The notes under the pieces: generated by a model | The model's database searches: none | The model's input: only the letters and a program-made list of their open reading frames with translations | What the model was told of the DNA's origin: nothing | NCBI GenBank assembly: GCA_001510575.1 | Contig: LNGK01000008.1 | Span: 173,234-196,951, forward strand | From: Knoxdaviesia capensis | Taxonomy: Eukaryota > Ascomycota > Sordariomycetes > Microascales > Gondwanamycetaceae | Length of the DNA stretch: 23,718 nucleotides | Direction: 5' to 3' | Translations under genes and position numbers: made by a program | Shown here: piece after piece, positions 21,304-23,718 of the stretch | Layout of the letters: each line of letters starts with the position of its first letter | How positions within the stretch are numbered: position 1 is the first letter of the stretch

Positions 21304-21782
21304 ATGATTCCTCCCTCCTCCATCCTAGCAAAAGAAGTCCACGGCGCCCTTAGTATCGCCCAAAAAGGGCCGCAAGGTACACAAGCCAGAAAAAGAAAAC
21401 AAAGAACCCGAAAGACCCTTTGCTCTCCCTCCCTGCCTCCCTGCTATCTGTGTGCCACCCGACACTGGCCTGTTTGAAGTGTCCCGGATACTCGCATACC
21501 TGCGTTGTACGTGGCACCCGTCCTGTCCCGCTCCCCGTCCACACGCCCCAGCTGAACCAAACCGCCTCTCCCCTCTCTGCCTGTCCGACTTTGGTTGGGT
21601 TTTTTTCCTTTTTTTTTTTTCCTGTTTCGTCGTTTGCCGTGTGCTCCCCCAGCCGAAAGGAAATCCACCGGTCTTCCCAGCATCGCTGTGCAGGTAACAC
21701 ACACGCATCTGGCTTTGTCACACCGTGCAGCACCAGAGGCAGCAGCAGCAGCAGCACCTCGTCTAACGCTCTGTGTACACAT

Positions 21783-21799
21783 ACACACACACACACACA
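21783..21799. repeat. (AC)n microsatellite
   Basis: About eight AC units, 33 bases before a 14-bp palindrome. Confidence 0.8.
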
Positions 21800-22296
21800 G
21801 CGAGAGAGATACACAGCATCAAGTGCCATGTATACATGCATGTATGTATCATTCTCCAAAAGAAAAAAAAAGAAGAAGGAAAAAAGTCTCCTGCTGGTTC
21901 CGGCCCGAAAAGCCCTCTCTCTCGTTGTGCTTTCCATGTGTGTGTCTCTCTCTCACTCGCGTGTCTGCTGTCCATCTATGTCCTCATCGGCGAGATACGC
22001 AGATATATGCAGATGGTGGGAGAAGATACGTAACGCCAAAACTGGGCGACAATCTATCAGGTAATGGAGGGGGTGAGCACTTCTTACGGCCCCCCCCTTT
22101 CATATACTCCGTCATTGCTGTCCCGCCGGATGCACGTAGTATGGATATTCGGAAGCACGGCTTTGAGGTGATAGCTGGTGGTGGCTCACTCTCTCCCCTC
22201 CTCTATCGTCTGCTTCCCGCGCCTGTTCATCGTTACAGCGCATGTTTCCCCCCCCAAGTCCCGCTGGGTAACTCAGACCGCATGCATGTAATCCTT

Positions 22297-22325
22297 TTTG
22301 GAGGGGTTTGGGTTTCCCCTCCAAA
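22297..22325. repeat. Perfect 10-bp inverted repeat (hairpin)
   Basis: The left arm TTTGGAGGGG (22297-22306) pairs perfectly with CCCCTCCAAA (22316-22325) around a 9-base loop TTTGGGTTT. No T-run follows, so an RNA polymerase III or bacterial-type terminator is unlikely. It lies outside any recognised gene. Confidence 0.75.
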
Positions 22326-22456
22326 CCCTCACTGTGCATTCTTGTTCTGGACGGGTCGTCGCTTGTTTAGCACAAAAAAAAGCCTCGTTGCCTTATTTTT
22401 TCTCGCTTGTGCGCTGGGAGGAGATGCAGGCCCTTCAAGCCGGCATGGCAATCCCC

Positions 22457-22460
<4 letters not shown>

Positions 22461-22496
<36 letters not shown>
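22461..22496. repeat. (GT)18 microsatellite
   Basis: The longest pure dinucleotide run in the window, 36 bases. It is a good candidate for length polymorphism and for Z-form DNA. Confidence 0.9.
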
Positions 22497-22497
<1 letters not shown>

Positions 22498-23657
22498 GTA
22501 TGTGCTGTGTACCCGGAAGTGGGGAACTACTCTTCACTTCTCACCCAACACACCAGAACTGGCCGAACAAAGCTGGAAAGGGACCAGGAAACCCAGCTTG
22601 AAACTGGCCATGCAAACTGCTTCCAGCAGAAGAACAGATGGCGGGGGGGAGGGGGCCGTGGGTTGACCTGATGAACACGGGAACAAGCGAGACCAGCTCG
22701 TGGAAAAAGAAGAAAGGGGGGGGAGGAGAGAGAGAGCAATCTCTGACTTCCTGGTCTCTCTCATCTTTCTGGGAAATCCTGCCGCACACAGACCGTAGAT
22801 AATAAGTAATATGCTGCATTCCGGGTGTATTGGGAAGTGTGTGTGGGGGTGGACGCGATCACACATATATATTGCCCCGAGAGTTGATGGAGTTTTCTTA
22901 GGGTTGGGGTTGCCAGTCGCCTTTTTCCATCTAAATTGCATTCACGACGGGCGATGAGTTAGCAAGCAAACTGTCTCCTTGCTAGCAACTGATTCCTATG
23001 TCCTATTCCCTCATAACCTGTCGTAACCTCACATGAATGCTGAGTGTCCCGCTTGTTAGGAAGATGACATGGGCACAGCACTGGATATGGCGGCTAATAG
23101 TTTAGATCACACCAACCCTAACCCTAGCCAATCTCGGCCCAGCATCACCCGGAAATCGAGGACCACCGAGATACGGAGCAGGGGCCAGAAGAAAAAGTGC
23201 CGTATATTTCCTTTTTCCCAGCTGCCTAGCACGCCATCAAGAAGGAATCTATTCCCCTTCTCGCTCTAGTATCAGCCCCTCAGAAAAAGAACGGAGACTA
23301 AAAAAAGGTGCACCAACTTCCCAAGCCAATACCTCCAGGGCTTAGTTCCCACCAGGGGAGGTGCCGGGCGTTTCGACGACAGACCTCGTATGCCGACCTC
23401 AACGGCTTCGCATGTGTGTGAGATATGCTCGTAGATGCATGCTTATTACGGGGGAATGGCGCGGAGATCCTCGAATCGTTAGGTGGTGTGCCCTGACAAA
23501 TCACTCGTACGCCGGAGCAGCAAACGTTACAGCAATCACAAACTGAACCACACTAAGCTCTTTCCTGCTCGCTCCGAGGCTCTCAAGCCAGCTGAAAGGA
23601 AACGACAGGGAGTGTCATCACTGACATATATATCGGGCTCCTGAACATGTGTCTCGC

Positions 23658-23713
23658 TTTCGGCCGGTTGGGGGGGTACAAACGTGCACCTGGCCAGAGC
23701 GAGCCGGCCGAAA
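23658..23713. repeat. Inverted repeat TTTCGGCCGG / CCGGCCGAAA at the right edge
   Basis: Perfect 10-bp arms at 23658-23667 and 23704-23713, separated by 36 bases. Each arm holds CGG and CCG triplets of the kind bound by fungal Zn2Cys6 factors, so this may be a regulatory site of a gene beyond the window (inference). Confidence 0.5.
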
Positions 23714-23718
23714 ACCCC

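Larger units (their letters stand above)
15421..23718. other. Gene-poor region with many simple repeats
   Basis: No gene was recognised across 8.3 kb. Open frames are short, mostly start at non-ATG codons, and owe their length to repeats (Ser-Leu from CT tracts, Cys-Val from GT tracts). The sequence holds AG, CT, GT and AC microsatellites, four of the five ACAGTACTGT cores, a 10-bp-stem hairpin at 22297, a 14-bp palindrome at 21832 and an inverted repeat at the right edge. Two less repetitive patches, about 18240-18650 and 19331-19950, might be gene fragments. A non-coding transcript, or a gene lacking a recognisable protein, cannot be excluded. Confidence 0.5.

Noticed and set aside
21595..22671. 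358-codon + strand open frame
   Set aside because: Non-ATG start, and it runs through a T tract, AC and (GT)18 microsatellites and a hairpin, giving Phe, His-Thr and Cys-Val runs. Not protein-like.

Overview
The window looks like nuclear DNA of a filamentous ascomycete (Pezizomycotina, probably Sordariomycetes; the class is an inference). The coding sequences are GC-rich. The introns are short with GTRAGT donors and CTAAC/CTGAC-type branch points. Long pyrimidine-rich leaders precede two genes, and microsatellites fill the non-coding DNA. No bacterial operon logic, tRNA, rRNA, CRISPR array or intact transposon was recognised.

Three protein genes are supported, all in the left 14 kb. (1) On the + strand at 3889-5439 is a single-exon basic helix-loop-helix transcription factor of 516 aa. 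It has CACGTG-type contact residues and a loop of about 60 residues. It follows a pyrimidine-rich leader free of ATG codons, in which a 739-nt 5'UTR intron is inferred. (2) On the - strand at 9635-6733 is a three-exon gene for Npr3, a subunit of the SEACIT/GATOR1 inhibitor of TORC1 (919 aa). It converges on the bHLH gene. (3) On the + strand at 12423-13939 is a two-exon ethanolamine kinase (442 aa), the first enzyme of the CDP-ethanolamine route to phosphatidylethanolamine. It is divergent from npr3 across about 2.8 kb.

Layout: 1-1856, no gene seen. 1857-3888, bHLH leader with 5'UTR intron. 3889-5439, bHLH CDS. 5440-6732, convergent 3' flanks. 6733-9635, npr3. 9636-12422, divergent intergenic region holding three CACGTG E-boxes beside npr3, CTATAAAC repeats and a T-rich tract beside the kinase. 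12423-13939, ethanolamine kinase. 13940-23718, about 9.8 kb without a supportable gene, rich in AG/CT and GT/AC microsatellites, palindromes and a strong hairpin.

How the genes could work together (inference): Npr3 restrains TORC1 and so promotes autophagy; ethanolamine kinase feeds synthesis of PE, the lipid to which Atg8 is conjugated; and the bHLH factor has the residues needed to read the CACGTG sites found upstream of npr3. The most notable undescribed signals are the palindrome ACAGTACTGT, present five times and only between genes, the E-box cluster upstream of npr3, and the ATG-free leader of the bHLH gene. No complete novel multi-gene system is visible.
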